Source of the DNA: Gammaproteobacteria bacterium
GTDB lineage: Bacteria; Pseudomonadota; Gammaproteobacteria; Competibacterales; Competibacteraceae
Length of the DNA stretch: 64,000 bases
Direction: 5' to 3'
Assembly: GCA_024234995.1 (NCBI GenBank)
Contig: JACKNF010000005.1
Span: forward strand, 124,001 to 188,000
Part shown: one piece after another, positions 54,221 through 62,508 of the stretch
How the letters are laid out: every line of letters begins with the position of its first letter
Position numbering within the stretch: the first letter of the stretch is position 1
The notes under the pieces: model-generated
The model's database searches: none
Told to the model about the DNA's origin: nothing
What the model saw: only the letters and a program-made list of their open reading frames with translations
Position numbers and translations under genes: made by a program

Positions 54221-55993
54221 TCAGAGCAACTGCAAAAATGTCTCCACAGGTTCGGGTCTGCCGTAAAGATAACCTTGATAGCAATCACAATCGCGCGTCT
54301 GCAAAAAAGTGGCCTGCTCGACCGTCTCCACACCCTCCGCCACAACTGAAAGATGTAAATGCCGCGCAACGGCTAAAATCGCCTCAACCAATGCTGTGTT
54401 ACGTGCATCATCGGGCACACCCCGAAGGAAGCTTTTGTCGATCTTCAATTCATCAACCGGCAGCCGGCTAAGATAGGCTAATGATGAATAGCCGGTACCG
54501 AAATCATCAATGGAGAGATGAATACCGAGCGCCTTCAGTGCAGACAGCGTAGCGATAGTGCCATCGATATCTTCGATAGCCAAACCTTCAGTTATTTCGA
54601 GGGTCAACCAGTCTGGGTCGGCACCGGTGGCAACAAGCGCAGCCTTGACCCGGGTAGCAAAGTGCGGTTGACGAAACTGGCGGGGGCTCACATTGACCGC
54701 CATTCGTAGCGCTTGACCAGCAGCGGTCATCCGGGCCAGCAATCGGCAGATTTCCAGCAATACCCACTCGCCTATGGCAATGATCTGACCGGTTTCCTCA
54801 GCCAGCGGGATGAAATGATCAGGGGGAACGATGCCGCGCTCAGGATGCTGCCAGCGCAGCAGCACCTCAGCGCCAATAATACAGGCTTCGCCATCCACTT
54901 GCGGCTGGAGGTAAATCTGTAGTTCATTCCGTTCGATGGCGCGATGCATCTCGCCTTCCAGCGCCATGCGCGTTTCCACTTCAACTTGCATGATGGTTTC
55001 AAAAAAACGCACTGCATTGCGTCCAGCCACCTTAGCCTGATTCAGGGCAGTTTCGGCCTGCTTGAGTGGTTCATCCAGGGTTTTTCCTTTTGCGGAAAAC
55101 AAGGCAACGCCGACGCTGGCGCCCAGTACGTAGGTGCTATCTTGCCATTGGATCGGCATCGACAATACTAAGCGGATTTTCTCTGCAACACCCCGAGCGA
55201 ATCGAATCGCGATCTCTTCTGATCCCGCTAATTTAGCCAGCAGCACCGTGAAGCGGTCACCACCGAAATGCGCCACGATGTCTTCTTCGCGTAAAAACCG
55301 GATCAACCGTGCAGCAACTTCCCGGAGAAGCTGATCGCCAGTTTCATGGCCCCTGGCATCGTTGATACGCCGGAAATTGTCCAGATCCACAAACAGGACA
55401 GCCCCGTAATGCTTGCCGCGTTTGGCAGCCGCTTGGGCTTTACCAAGGTGTTCGATAAACAGTTGCCGGTTTGGCAAGTGGGTCAGCGGATCATAGTAGG
55501 CCAATCGATGCAGGGCATCTTCTGCCGCTTTCTGCTTACCGAGTCCAAAGAAGTTCGCAATAAAATGGGTCGTCTCACCCTGTTCGTCCTGAACTGCAGC
55601 GATAGAAGCCCACTCAGGATAGATCTCGCCATTCTTGCGCCGATTCCAAATCTCGCCCGCCCAGTATCCTTTCGTCAACAGGTCATGCCACATTGTGGCG
55701 TAGAATTCTGCATCATGCCGTCCAGAGTGCAGCAGACTGGGATTCTGGCCAATCACTTCATCAGCAGTGTAACCAGTCATCCGGGTAAAAGCCGGATTCA
55801 CGCGTTGAATAATGCCGTACCGGTCGGTAATGCACATCCCCTCGGCTGCATCGAACGCCTTCGCTGCCAACCACAATCGCTCCTTGGCCTGCTTGTATTC
55901 AGCACAATCACGGCGGGCATGCCACAACATGACGCCAAATATGGCAATCATTGCCAGCAGAGCCAAGACCAACAATAACAATAATAAATTCAT
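54221..55993 (-). CDS. PAS-GGDEF-EAL protein, likely c-di-GMP phosphodiesterase
   Basis: A 590-residue protein. One N-terminal membrane helix (MNLLLLLLVLALLAMIAIFG), a PAS domain (about 35-150, with YGIIQRVNPAFTRMTGYTADEVIG), a GGDEF domain (about 160-320) and an EAL domain (about 340-585). The active site of the cyclase reads GGDRF instead of GGDEF, so cyclase activity is probably lost; the I-site-like REED lies 5 residues before it and may bind c-di-GMP. The EAL domain looks active: EVLLRW, NVSPRQF, LEITEG, DDFGTGYSSL, KIDKSFL, and VAEGVET. It should lower c-di-GMP and favour motility. It is convergent with the ABC permease gene. Confidence 0.9.
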   Translation of the reverse strand: MNLLLLLLVLALLAMIAIFGVMLWHARRDCAEYKQAKERLWLAAKAFDAAEGMCITDRYGIIQRVNPAFTRMTGYTADEVIGQNPSLLHSGRHDAEFYATMWHDLLTKGYWAGEIWNRRKNGEIYPEWASIAAVQDEQGETTHFIANFFGLGKQKAAEDALHRLAYYDPLTHLPNRQLFIEHLGKAQAAAKRGKHYGAVLFVDLDNFRRINDARGHETGDQLLREVAARLIRFLREEDIVAHFGGDRFTVLLAKLAGSEEIAIRFARGVAEKIRLVLSMPIQWQDSTYVLGASVGVALFSAKGKTLDEPLKQAETALNQAKVAGRNAVRFFETIMQVEVETRMALEGEMHRAIERNELQIYLQPQVDGEACIIGAEVLLRWQHPERGIVPPDHFIPLAEETGQIIAIGEWVLLEICRLLARMTAAGQALRMAVNVSPRQFRQPHFATRVKAALVATGADPDWLTLEITEGLAIEDIDGTIATLSALKALGIHLSIDDFGTGYSSLAYLSRLPVDELKIDKSFLRGVPDDARNTALVEAILAVARHLHLSVVAEGVETVEQATFLQTRDCDCYQGYLYGRPEPVETFLQLL

Positions 55994-56070
55994 ACAGATC
56001 CTTCATTGTCTACCTGACCTGCCCACCAGTAGATAATATCGTTTAACATTATGAATTTCATACAATAATT

Positions 56071-56781
56071 TTATAATAATTTTAAAGCCAAGTTAACTTC
56101 ATACACACCGAATAAAATAACCAGCACTCCAGCCACGGCACGCACTGCAGAGCGGCGCACAAAATCGGCCAGCGTCGCTGCCACTGTTCCCATTGCTAAC
56201 AGGGCAGGCAAAGTACCCAACCCAAAGCTGAGTAACAATAAGCCGCCTTCCCACGCTCCCCCCGTGCCAACTGCCCAAATTAAAACGCTATAGACCAGCC
56301 CGCAGGGCAGCCAGCCCCAGACCAGACCGGCACCCAGCGCCTGAAGGGGGGTGCGTATGGGTAGTAATCGTCGTCCTAAGGGCTCGATGGACCGCCAGAG
56401 GACGCCGCCAGCCTGTTCCAACCGGCTTAGGAATGACCACCAATTAGCCAGATATAACCCTAGCAGGATCATAAATAGCCCAGCAAGGATTTGCAGCCCC
56501 AATTGAGCGTGATGCATGGAAGCCAGATGCGCCGTCCAAGCGCCAATTCCACCTGCCAATGCTCCAGCAGCGACATAGCTGAGGATTCGTCCCAGGTTAT
56601 AAGCCAATAAATACGGCAGGCGAGCCAGAAACGGATGTCCTGGCGCTGGCGGCAACCCCAGGGTCAGTACACTGACAATACCACCACACATCCCAAAACA
56701 GTGGACACCACCCGTCAGTCCAACCAGGAAGGCCGCAAAAAAAACCGCTGGCGAATCCATCAATGAAACGTGCGCATACAA
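56071..56781 (-). CDS. SafE/TauE-like membrane protein (urease-accessory/CcoH-associated type)
   Basis: A 236-residue protein, nearly all hydrophobic, with about six membrane segments. The N-terminus FLVGLTGGVHCFGMCGGIVSVL with cysteines in HCFGMCGG is the signature of the SafE family member found beside cytochrome cbb3 assembly genes. The repeat GLVWGWLPCGLVYSVLIWAVG in the second half agrees. In homologues it takes part in copper handling for cytochrome oxidase or in cysteine/heme delivery; this is not proved here. An in-frame ATG at 56760 (MDSPAVFF) is the alternative start; neither has a clear ribosome-binding site. Confidence 0.85.
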   Translation of the reverse strand: MYAHVSLMDSPAVFFAAFLVGLTGGVHCFGMCGGIVSVLTLGLPPAPGHPFLARLPYLLAYNLGRILSYVAAGALAGGIGAWTAHLASMHHAQLGLQILAGLFMILLGLYLANWWSFLSRLEQAGGVLWRSIEPLGRRLLPIRTPLQALGAGLVWGWLPCGLVYSVLIWAVGTGGAWEGGLLLLSFGLGTLPALLAMGTVAATLADFVRRSAVRAVAGVLVILFGVYEVNLALKLL

Positions 56782-56849
56782 ACCATTGTTGCAATATGAC
56801 TAAATGCCATCAAATCCTCCTTTTAGATACTATGACGGCCTTGCTGCTC

Positions 56850-57188
56850 CTAAGCGCTCGCCTCACCGGTATCAGGTACCGTGATGCCAAATTGCGCTGG
56901 GATTTGCGCATGAAAGACACAGATTTTTTCCGCCTTAAGCAGATCAAGCAACTTTTGAGCTTCATCATCGGTCACGATAAATTCCACCTCTACCGTCAGT
57001 GTCCCAGCTAACTCAAAGAAACGATCTTCATGTAAATGATGGTGCTGGCCAAAACCAGCCAGCGCCCGGAATGCCGACCCTCCGCGAATCCCCATCCGGT
57101 TCGCTTGTTCCAGCAGCCATTCCCATAACAGCCGATGGTCATGACGCTGATCTTCTCGAACATAAAATCTGAGAAATGAACCGTCCAT
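56850..57188 (-). CDS. DUF190 protein
   Basis: A 112-residue protein from the ATG at 57188, with AGGAGG 7 bases upstream; the apparent longer start is a TTG. Sequence FLRFYVREDQRHDHRLLWEWLLEQANRMGIRGGSAFRALAGFG and TVEVEFIVTDDEAQKLLDLL is the DUF190 (PII-like fold) pattern. Genes of this family are very often next to crcB, as here. A role in regulating fluoride export is suggested by context only. Stop at 56850. Confidence 0.88.
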   Translation of the reverse strand: MDGSFLRFYVREDQRHDHRLLWEWLLEQANRMGIRGGSAFRALAGFGQHHHLHEDRFFELAGTLTVEVEFIVTDDEAQKLLDLLKAEKICVFHAQIPAQFGITVPDTGEASA

Positions 57189-57254
57189 CGCCAATCCTCC
57201 TCTCCTCCTCTAATGAGGAGCGCACGCTTCCAACTTGCCAATCAACGCTCAACC

Positions 57255-57644
57255 TTAATCTCTGAGCAGAAACCTATGAACTGTCAGGATACCGAGAGCA
57301 GTCATCGCCAGCGAACCGAGCAAATGAGCGCCGACCGCCGCCAACGCCCAACTAAACTGGCCACGCGTAATCAATGTCACGATTTCAATTGAAAAGGTAG
57401 AAAATGTAGTAAGCGCCCCCATGAAACCGGTAATGACCAGCAAACGGACTTCTGGCGGCAAGCTCGCATTAAGCGAGAAATAGGCCACCGCCACCCCGAT
57501 TAAATAACCGCCGATCAGATTAGCCGCCAGGGTACCGAGCGGTAAGGCCGGGAAAATGTGATTAAGCGTTATGCCCAGCCACCAGCGTAAGCATGCGCCA
57601 AAACCTGCGCCGCTGAATACCGCGATGAATGCGTAGAAACCCAT
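57255..57644 (-). CDS. crcB: Fluoride exporter CrcB (Fluc)
   Basis: A 129-residue protein with four membrane helices, starting at the ATG of MGFYAFIAVFSGAGFGACLRWW; upstream reading does not look like protein. Family signs: GAGFGACLRWWLG, PLGTLAANLIGGYLIG, LLVITGFMGALTTFSTFSIE (the Phe-rich pore and the ion-bridging Asn/Thr region). It works as a dual-topology dimer releasing fluoride from the cytoplasm. It is followed at 66 bases by DUF190, a common pair. No fluoride riboswitch is seen upstream. Confidence 0.95.
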   Translation of the reverse strand: MGFYAFIAVFSGAGFGACLRWWLGITLNHIFPALPLGTLAANLIGGYLIGVAVAYFSLNASLPPEVRLLVITGFMGALTTFSTFSIEIVTLITRGQFSWALAAVGAHLLGSLAMTALGILTVHRFLLRD

Positions 57645-57732
57645 GCTATCCCACTCTATATTGACAATTCGCAAGTCATCCTGACGAGCATTGGTTAAAA
57701 TCGCGGGTATCACCCTAACCCTGGAGGTTGCT

Positions 57733-57948
57733 ATGAACATAGCGCAGAACGTCGGTTCCGCCGACAAAATCGCCCGTATCGTGGTTGGCGCTCTGCTGAT
57801 CGTCCTTACCCTGATGGGAACAATTGGCGTATGGGGCTGGATTGGCATCATACCCATCGCTACTGCACTGATGGGCTGGTGTCCGGCCTATACGCTGTTA
57901 GGCATCAAGACCTGCCCAACCAGCAATCCGCCTAACCCTGCCAGTTAG
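57733..57948 (+). CDS. DUF2892 inner-membrane protein
   Basis: A 71-residue protein starting at the ATG at 57733, with GGAGG about 5-6 bases upstream. It begins NIAQNVGSADKIARIVVGALLIV, then GTIGVWGWIGIIPIATALMGWCPAYTLLGIKTC. This is the DUF2892 (YgaP-like transmembrane) family with two helices and the conserved Cys pair WCPAY..IKTC. The family often occurs with rhodanese domains; there is none here. It is divergent from crcB, and a strong terminator follows. Confidence 0.88.
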   Translation: MNIAQNVGSADKIARIVVGALLIVLTLMGTIGVWGWIGIIPIATALMGWCPAYTLLGIKTCPTSNPPNPAS

Positions 57949-57973
57949 CAAACCTGGTTTTCTTCATCCTGCG

Positions 57974-58000
57974 AACGGCCGCTTGATGCGGCCGTTTTTT
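57974..58000 (+). terminator. Rho-independent terminator after the DUF2892 gene
   Basis: AACGGCCGC (57974-57982), loop TTGAT, GCGGCCGTT (57988-57996) then a run of T to 58000: a perfect 9-bp stem and T tract. It terminates the plus-strand transcript. Confidence 0.9.
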
Positions 58001-58100
58001 ATAGTGACGCCAGCCGGATCTATCTAACCGGGCCATTGACGGCACCGCCATCCACCTAAACCGTGGCAGACGGTTAAATAGCAGGTATATATAGCAAACA

Positions 58101-59678
58101 TTAGGCTGGTTGCCCAATCTCCTCATGACGGAAAAAGTCCATCAATTTCTGGAGCTGGCCGGTCTGTTCGTGGATGGTTTGGCTAGCTGAAGCAGTCTGA
58201 CTGACCAGGCCCGCGTTCTTTTGCGTGACTTGATCCATTTGCAGGATTGCCTGATTCACCTGTTCAATACCGCTGGCCTGTTCGCGGGTAGCCGCCGCCA
58301 TTTCAGCAACAATATCACTGACTTTTTTAACAGCCATCAAAATCTCTTGCAAGGTTTGCCCAGACTGCGCTACTAACCGGCTGCCATCCTCGACCTTAGA
58401 AACACTGTCAGTAATGAGGGATTTGATTTGCTTGGCAGCGTCGGCGCTGCGTTGTGCCAGTTTACGCACTTCCCCAGCGACAACGGCAAAACCCCGCCCT
58501 TGCTCACCAGCCCGCGCCGCTTCTACCGCCGCATTCAATGCCAATAGATTGGTCTGGAAGGCAATTTCGTCGATTACTCCAATAATATCAGCGATCTTGC
58601 GGCTGCTCTGGTGAATAGCCTCCATCGCTGTCACGGTTCGTTCGACAACCTGTCCACCCTGCTCGGCTTGGGTCCGCGCTGCGCCCGCCAATTGATTAGC
58701 CTGCCCAGCATTGTCAGCACTGTTTTTCACGGTGGAGGTTAACTCTTCCATACTGGCAGCAGTTTCCTCTAGTGAAGCTGCTTGCTCTTCGGTACGCTGG
58801 CTAAGATCGCTACTGCCATTGGCGATATCTTTTGCAGCGTCACTCACCTGATCAATCGTCTGCATGGTGTTGGTCACGATCCCTCGTAACTGTTGCACCA
58901 TAATCTGCATCGCCGTAAGCACTTGGGCCACTTCGTCACGTCCGTTCACCGCAACGTCTTCGCTCAGGTCGCCGTGAGCCACCTTTTCCGCCGTACTCAC
59001 TACATGTTTGAGCGGATTGACAATACTATTGGCGATCCATAAACCACCCACCCCCAGCAACAGCAGTAATACCAGCGTACTCCCACCCATTTTCCCGGCA
59101 TCATGCCAAAACTTATCTTCGATATCATCGATATAAACACCAGTACCAACGATCCAGCCCCAAGGCTCAAATCCCTTGACGTAAGAGAGTTTGGGAACAG
59201 GTTTTTCGGCGCCTGGCTTGGGCCACATATAGGACACAAATCCACTGCCTTTTTGTTTGACCGCGCTCGCCATCTCGACAAATAACAGCTTACCGGTTGG
59301 ATCTTTTACGGTATTAAGCTCCTTGCCGTCTAATTCCGGCTTGATGGGATGCATGACCATTCGCGGACTTAAGTCGTTAATCCAAAGATATTCTTGTTTT
59401 TCGTAACGCAAGGTTTTGATAATTGCTGCAGCCGTTTTTTGCGCTTCCTCCTTACTCAAGGTCCCGGCAACGGCCAAATCATGATAACGCTCCATGACCC
59501 CCATCACGGCCTCAACTAAATGCCGTAATTCCTGCTCACGATCACTGATCATTTGGTTTTTAAATGCATTAAGATAAATGATCGTTCCAAAACAGATTGC
59601 CAAAAACGCTATACCTAGTATAGCCCAAATACGTGTCGCTATTTTGAAACGACTTAGAAAGGAATTAGCAGTTTTCAT
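58101..59678 (-). CDS. Methyl-accepting chemotaxis protein with Cache sensor
   Basis: A 525-residue receptor. A membrane helix (IWAILGIAFLAICFGTIIYL) is followed by a periplasmic single-Cache-type domain (about 35-190; EYLWINDLSPRMVMHP and WIVGTGVYIDDI), a second helix (STLVLLLLLGVGGLWI), HAMP (about 215-268) and a cytoplasmic signalling hairpin. The hairpin includes ASLEETAASMEELTSTVKNSADNA and the conserved tip GEQGRGFAVVAGEVRKLAQRS. The Cache type often binds small acids. It signals through CheA/CheW and tunes swimming or twitching. No C-terminal CheR-binding pentapeptide is seen; it ends RHEEIGQPA. Confidence 0.95.
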   Translation of the reverse strand: MKTANSFLSRFKIATRIWAILGIAFLAICFGTIIYLNAFKNQMISDREQELRHLVEAVMGVMERYHDLAVAGTLSKEEAQKTAAAIIKTLRYEKQEYLWINDLSPRMVMHPIKPELDGKELNTVKDPTGKLLFVEMASAVKQKGSGFVSYMWPKPGAEKPVPKLSYVKGFEPWGWIVGTGVYIDDIEDKFWHDAGKMGGSTLVLLLLLGVGGLWIANSIVNPLKHVVSTAEKVAHGDLSEDVAVNGRDEVAQVLTAMQIMVQQLRGIVTNTMQTIDQVSDAAKDIANGSSDLSQRTEEQAASLEETAASMEELTSTVKNSADNAGQANQLAGAARTQAEQGGQVVERTVTAMEAIHQSSRKIADIIGVIDEIAFQTNLLALNAAVEAARAGEQGRGFAVVAGEVRKLAQRSADAAKQIKSLITDSVSKVEDGSRLVAQSGQTLQEILMAVKKVSDIVAEMAAATREQASGIEQVNQAILQMDQVTQKNAGLVSQTASASQTIHEQTGQLQKLMDFFRHEEIGQPA

Positions 59679-60279
59679 TAATTTTTCCTCTGATCAAGTT
59701 CTCTATTTTTGGAACTTGCGGTTCTTTAAACTGTTCACTTTGATAGTGACTTCATCAAATTTATCAGACAGCTACAAGCCTTGGTATTGGCTTTCGCAAT
59801 ATCTATCTGCATCGCAGAGTTGCCAAATCATGCCTTATAAACACTACAAGTTTAGATGACTTTAAATGCATATTTAGTGTATTTAGATAAAAATTTGTGA
59901 TCATTCGTTAGACAAATATTGAGATAAGACTGCCACCAACAGGGGGAGCAAATACATAATGGAACCCGCCTCGCAGCAAGCTGCGAAATTACTGCACTAT
60001 TACTGCATCACCTGTCCCTGCTCTCTATCCTAACTTCTTACAAGGGACATGGAAGTTCACCGGCCATCTACTCCCGTATCATCTGCCCCTGCTCTCTATC
60101 CCGGCTCGTATCCAGCGACCGGGCCAATCCAAGCTACGCTTTGGAAACCAGCGGCCTGTTCGGCTCTCAAGCCGGTTTTTGTTTGAACCGTGTCAAAATA
60201 GCACGGGGCTCCGCGATACAGAGGTGGAAGCTGCTGGCATTGGCGAAGAAGGGGGAGACAGCCGTTCTGCTTCGCCTGA
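59679..60279. other. Long intergenic region with small repeats
   Basis: About 600 bases. The first 260 are AT-rich and hold the promoter of the chemotaxis gene. A perfect small dyad TCGCAG-CAAG-CTGCGA lies near 59971. The 20-bp word CCTGTCCCTGCTCTCTATCC (60011-60030) recurs with two differences at 60082-60101. An open frame of about 65 codons on the plus strand near 60141 has no ribosome-binding site and is not counted. Confidence 0.5.
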
Positions 60280-60444
60280 TCACGCTCTTCGGTTTGCCGT
60301 TTGACTTCTTTCACCAGCAGCCGGTTGCACCATTTTAGCGCCGGTCACTGTTGATCCAGCAGGTGACTCCGCATTAGGCAAACAGGCTATTATCAACAAG
60401 ATAGCGGTGAATATGGAGAGAGAAATTAACAAGGTCCGGTTCAT
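60280..60444 (-). CDS. Small lipoprotein-like ORF
   Basis: A 54-codon reading: MNRTLLISLSIFTAILLIIAC, then LPNAESPAGSTVTGAKMVQP. The N-terminus is a lipoprotein signal with a lipobox-like LIIAC, and GGAGG ends 5 bases before the ATG. It lies 137 bases after the TetR gene on the same strand. No homologue is recognised, and the short basic tail may be out-of-frame noise. If real it would be a small outer-membrane or inner-membrane lipoprotein; it could also be a truncated remnant. Confidence 0.35.
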   Translation of the reverse strand: MNRTLLISLSIFTAILLIIACLPNAESPAGSTVTGAKMVQPAAGERSQTANRRA

Positions 60445-60581
60445 GGCGTCCTCCACAGGGGGGTGAGGTTCATTTCCATAAACGCCGGATACCGGATATC
60501 AGCCGATAAGGTTAAAGATGGGCCGATAAATCTTATTTCTTCTCTAAAAAACGCAACATGCTCACAAGAACATGATATCTA

Positions 60582-61205
60582 TCATTTACCTGTACTTTTG
60601 ACGCATAACCCGGCAAGGTAGGTATCAATAATACCCGGTGCGTAGTCGGTGAGCGGGAACAGGCTGGGTTCCAGCGTCCAATTAACCATCAATCCATCAA
60701 GCAGGGCCATAACGCCTACCGCTGCTTGGTGAGGGCAGACAATTGCTGGCAACTGATCCTGTTCCTGGGCACAACGCATGGCTTCTTCTAACAGGGCGAT
60801 AAACCGGCGCCCGCATTCCAGATGGCTATCGCGAATGACAGCCATTTCATCCACGTACTCGCACTTGTGCCAAGCAATTTCTAGAACCCGCTGATACTGG
60901 GGATCACATGCTAATCGCTGTAAAAATTCCACCGTTAGATCATGAATAAAACGTAACGGATCATTCTGCGCCAGCATCCTGGCCTGACAAATCTCCTCTG
61001 AATCGAGAACCCGGCGGATCATGGCATCGTACAAATCAGCTTTATTACGGAAATGCCAATAAATCGCACCTCGGGTCACTCCAGCTTCGGCGGCAATGTG
61101 CGTGAGGGAAGTGCGGGAAACGCCTTGGCGTTGAAACACCTGTTCAGCAGCATCCAGAATCCGGTGGCGGGTTTCCTGGGCTTCTTCCTTCGTCTTTCTC
61201 ACCAT
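60582..61205 (-). CDS. AcrR-like TetR-family repressor
   Basis: A 207-residue protein: TetR DNA-binding domain (TRHRILDAAEQVFQRQGVSRTSL.. AGVTRGAIYWHFRNKADLYDAM, about residues 11-55) and a ligand-binding C-terminal half (PQYQRVLEIAWHKCEYV..). The helix-turn-helix resembles AcrR/TtgR/MtrR repressors, which release DNA when bound to drugs, bile or detergents. The intergenic region contains an operator with arms TACATACATTC/GAATGTATGTA nearly the same as the E. coli acrAB operator. It is divergent from the efflux adaptor, so it should repress both. Confidence 0.92.
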   Translation of the reverse strand: MVRKTKEEAQETRHRILDAAEQVFQRQGVSRTSLTHIAAEAGVTRGAIYWHFRNKADLYDAMIRRVLDSEEICQARMLAQNDPLRFIHDLTVEFLQRLACDPQYQRVLEIAWHKCEYVDEMAVIRDSHLECGRRFIALLEEAMRCAQEQDQLPAIVCPHQAAVGVMALLDGLMVNWTLEPSLFPLTDYAPGIIDTYLAGLCVKSTGK

Positions 61206-61284
61206 AGCTTTTTCCTCACGCCTCTTGTTGCAAGAGATTCCTTTCTCAACCTGCCGGGAGTGGTTTGGCTTTTATATAGGTATT

Positions 61285-61308
61285 TACATACATTCTTGAA
61301 TGTATGTA
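61285..61308. promoter_or_regulatory. AcrR-type operator
   Basis: TACATACATTC (61285-61295), TT, GAATGTATGTA (61298-61308): two perfect 11-bp arms. The E. coli acrAB operator has the same arms up to two central positions. It lies between the divergent repressor and adaptor genes and overlaps their probable promoters (TATATAG and TATACA-like boxes nearby). Confidence 0.85.
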
Positions 61309-61369
61309 CTATACAAGGCAACAGCATATCCTTCAATCCTGGCTTAATAAACATCAAAACCCCATACGC

Positions 61370-62500
61370 ATGATCAAGAAAATCCTTCTGACCCTTGCTG
61401 GTCTGTTGCTGGTGGCCGGGGCACTGGCCGGTTTGAAAATCTGGCAATTCCAAACCATGTCCGCCGCCCAAGCGAATTCCGTGCTGCCGCCCACAACTGT
61501 CACGACGGCCATTGTCAAACAAGATGCCTGGCAACCCACCCTTGATGCCATCGGTTCGATGGTTGCGGTGCAAGGCGTCATGGTCAGCACCGAAGCTGCT
61601 GGAATGGTGAAGCGGATCGCCTTCGAATCGGGCGCGGCCGTGCGTACGGGGCAACTGTTGGTAGAGTTAGACGATGCTGTCGAACAGGCTCAGTTACGTT
61701 CGGCTATCGCCAGTGCTGACTTAGCCCGGATTAACCTGAAACGGGTCCGTGACCTGCGGCCCCGCAACATGGTTTCGCAATCCGATGTCGACAGCGCTGA
61801 GGCCCAGGCCAAAGAGGCCAATGCCCAAGTTGATAATATTAGCGCGGTGATCGCCAAGAAAAGCATCCATGCACCCTTTGCCGGACGATTGGGCATTCGC
61901 CAAATCAATCTTGGTCAATTCCTTGATACCGGTTCGGCTATCGTGACACTGCAAACGCTGGACCCGATCCACGCCGATTTTGCCCTGCCGCAACAGAATT
62001 TCCCGCAACTGCGCGCCGGGATGGTAGTACGCGTCACCAGTGATGCCGCGCCGGGCCAGTCCTTTGAAGGCAAGCTCAGTGCAATCAGCCCCGAAGTCGA
62101 CACCCTAACCCGTACGGTCCGGTTACGCGCTACCCTCGCCAATCCCGATGGACGATTGCAGCCAGGCATGTATGTCAATGTCACTGCCCTGTTGCCTGTT
62201 CAGCAACAAGTGTTAATGATCCCGGCGACTGCTGTCCTCTACGCCCCTTATGGCGATTCGGTATTCGTGGTCAAGGAGGAGAAAGATGAAAAAACTGGCG
62301 TCAGCAGCCAAGTGCTCATGCAAAAATTCGTGCAACTGGGAGCATCTCGTGGTGACTTCATCGTCGTGCATTCAGGATTAGCCGTTGACGAAATTGTGGT
62401 CAGTACCGGGGTATTCAAACTGCGCAACGGCATGAAAGTCGTGGTGGATAACCAGCTGGCGCCGGATTTCCAAATCACGCCCACACCCACCAATTCCTGA
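61370..62500 (+). CDS. Efflux RND transporter periplasmic adaptor subunit
   Basis: A 376-residue protein from the ATG at 61370 (MIKKILLTLAGLLLVAG), with an N-terminal membrane anchor and no lipobox. Order: lipoyl-like half (VKQDAWQPTLDAIGSMVAVQGV .. GQLLVELDDAVEQAQLRSA), coiled hairpin (LARINLKRVRDLRPRNMVSQSDVDSAEAQAKEANAQ), second lipoyl half (IHAPFAGRLGIRQINLGQFLDTGSA), beta-barrel (SPEVDTLTRTVRLRATL) and membrane-proximal domain. The adaptor links the inner-membrane pump to the outer-membrane channel. It is followed by the RND pump after 8 bases. Confidence 0.93.
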   Translation: MIKKILLTLAGLLLVAGALAGLKIWQFQTMSAAQANSVLPPTTVTTAIVKQDAWQPTLDAIGSMVAVQGVMVSTEAAGMVKRIAFESGAAVRTGQLLVELDDAVEQAQLRSAIASADLARINLKRVRDLRPRNMVSQSDVDSAEAQAKEANAQVDNISAVIAKKSIHAPFAGRLGIRQINLGQFLDTGSAIVTLQTLDPIHADFALPQQNFPQLRAGMVVRVTSDAAPGQSFEGKLSAISPEVDTLTRTVRLRATLANPDGRLQPGMYVNVTALLPVQQQVLMIPATAVLYAPYGDSVFVVKEEKDEKTGVSSQVLMQKFVQLGASRGDFIVVHSGLAVDEIVVSTGVFKLRNGMKVVVDNQLAPDFQITPTPTNS

Positions 62501-62508
62501 TCTTCACC

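Noticed and set aside
57645..57732. Fluoride riboswitch upstream of crcB
   Set aside because: The expected conserved GC stem with GGCGATGG-like core is not present on the minus strand here.
60011..60101. Two similar 20-bp words 71 bases apart, looking like the start of a CRISPR array
   Set aside because: Only two imperfect copies, no regular spacers and no cas genes nearby. It is treated as a small chance or degenerate direct repeat.
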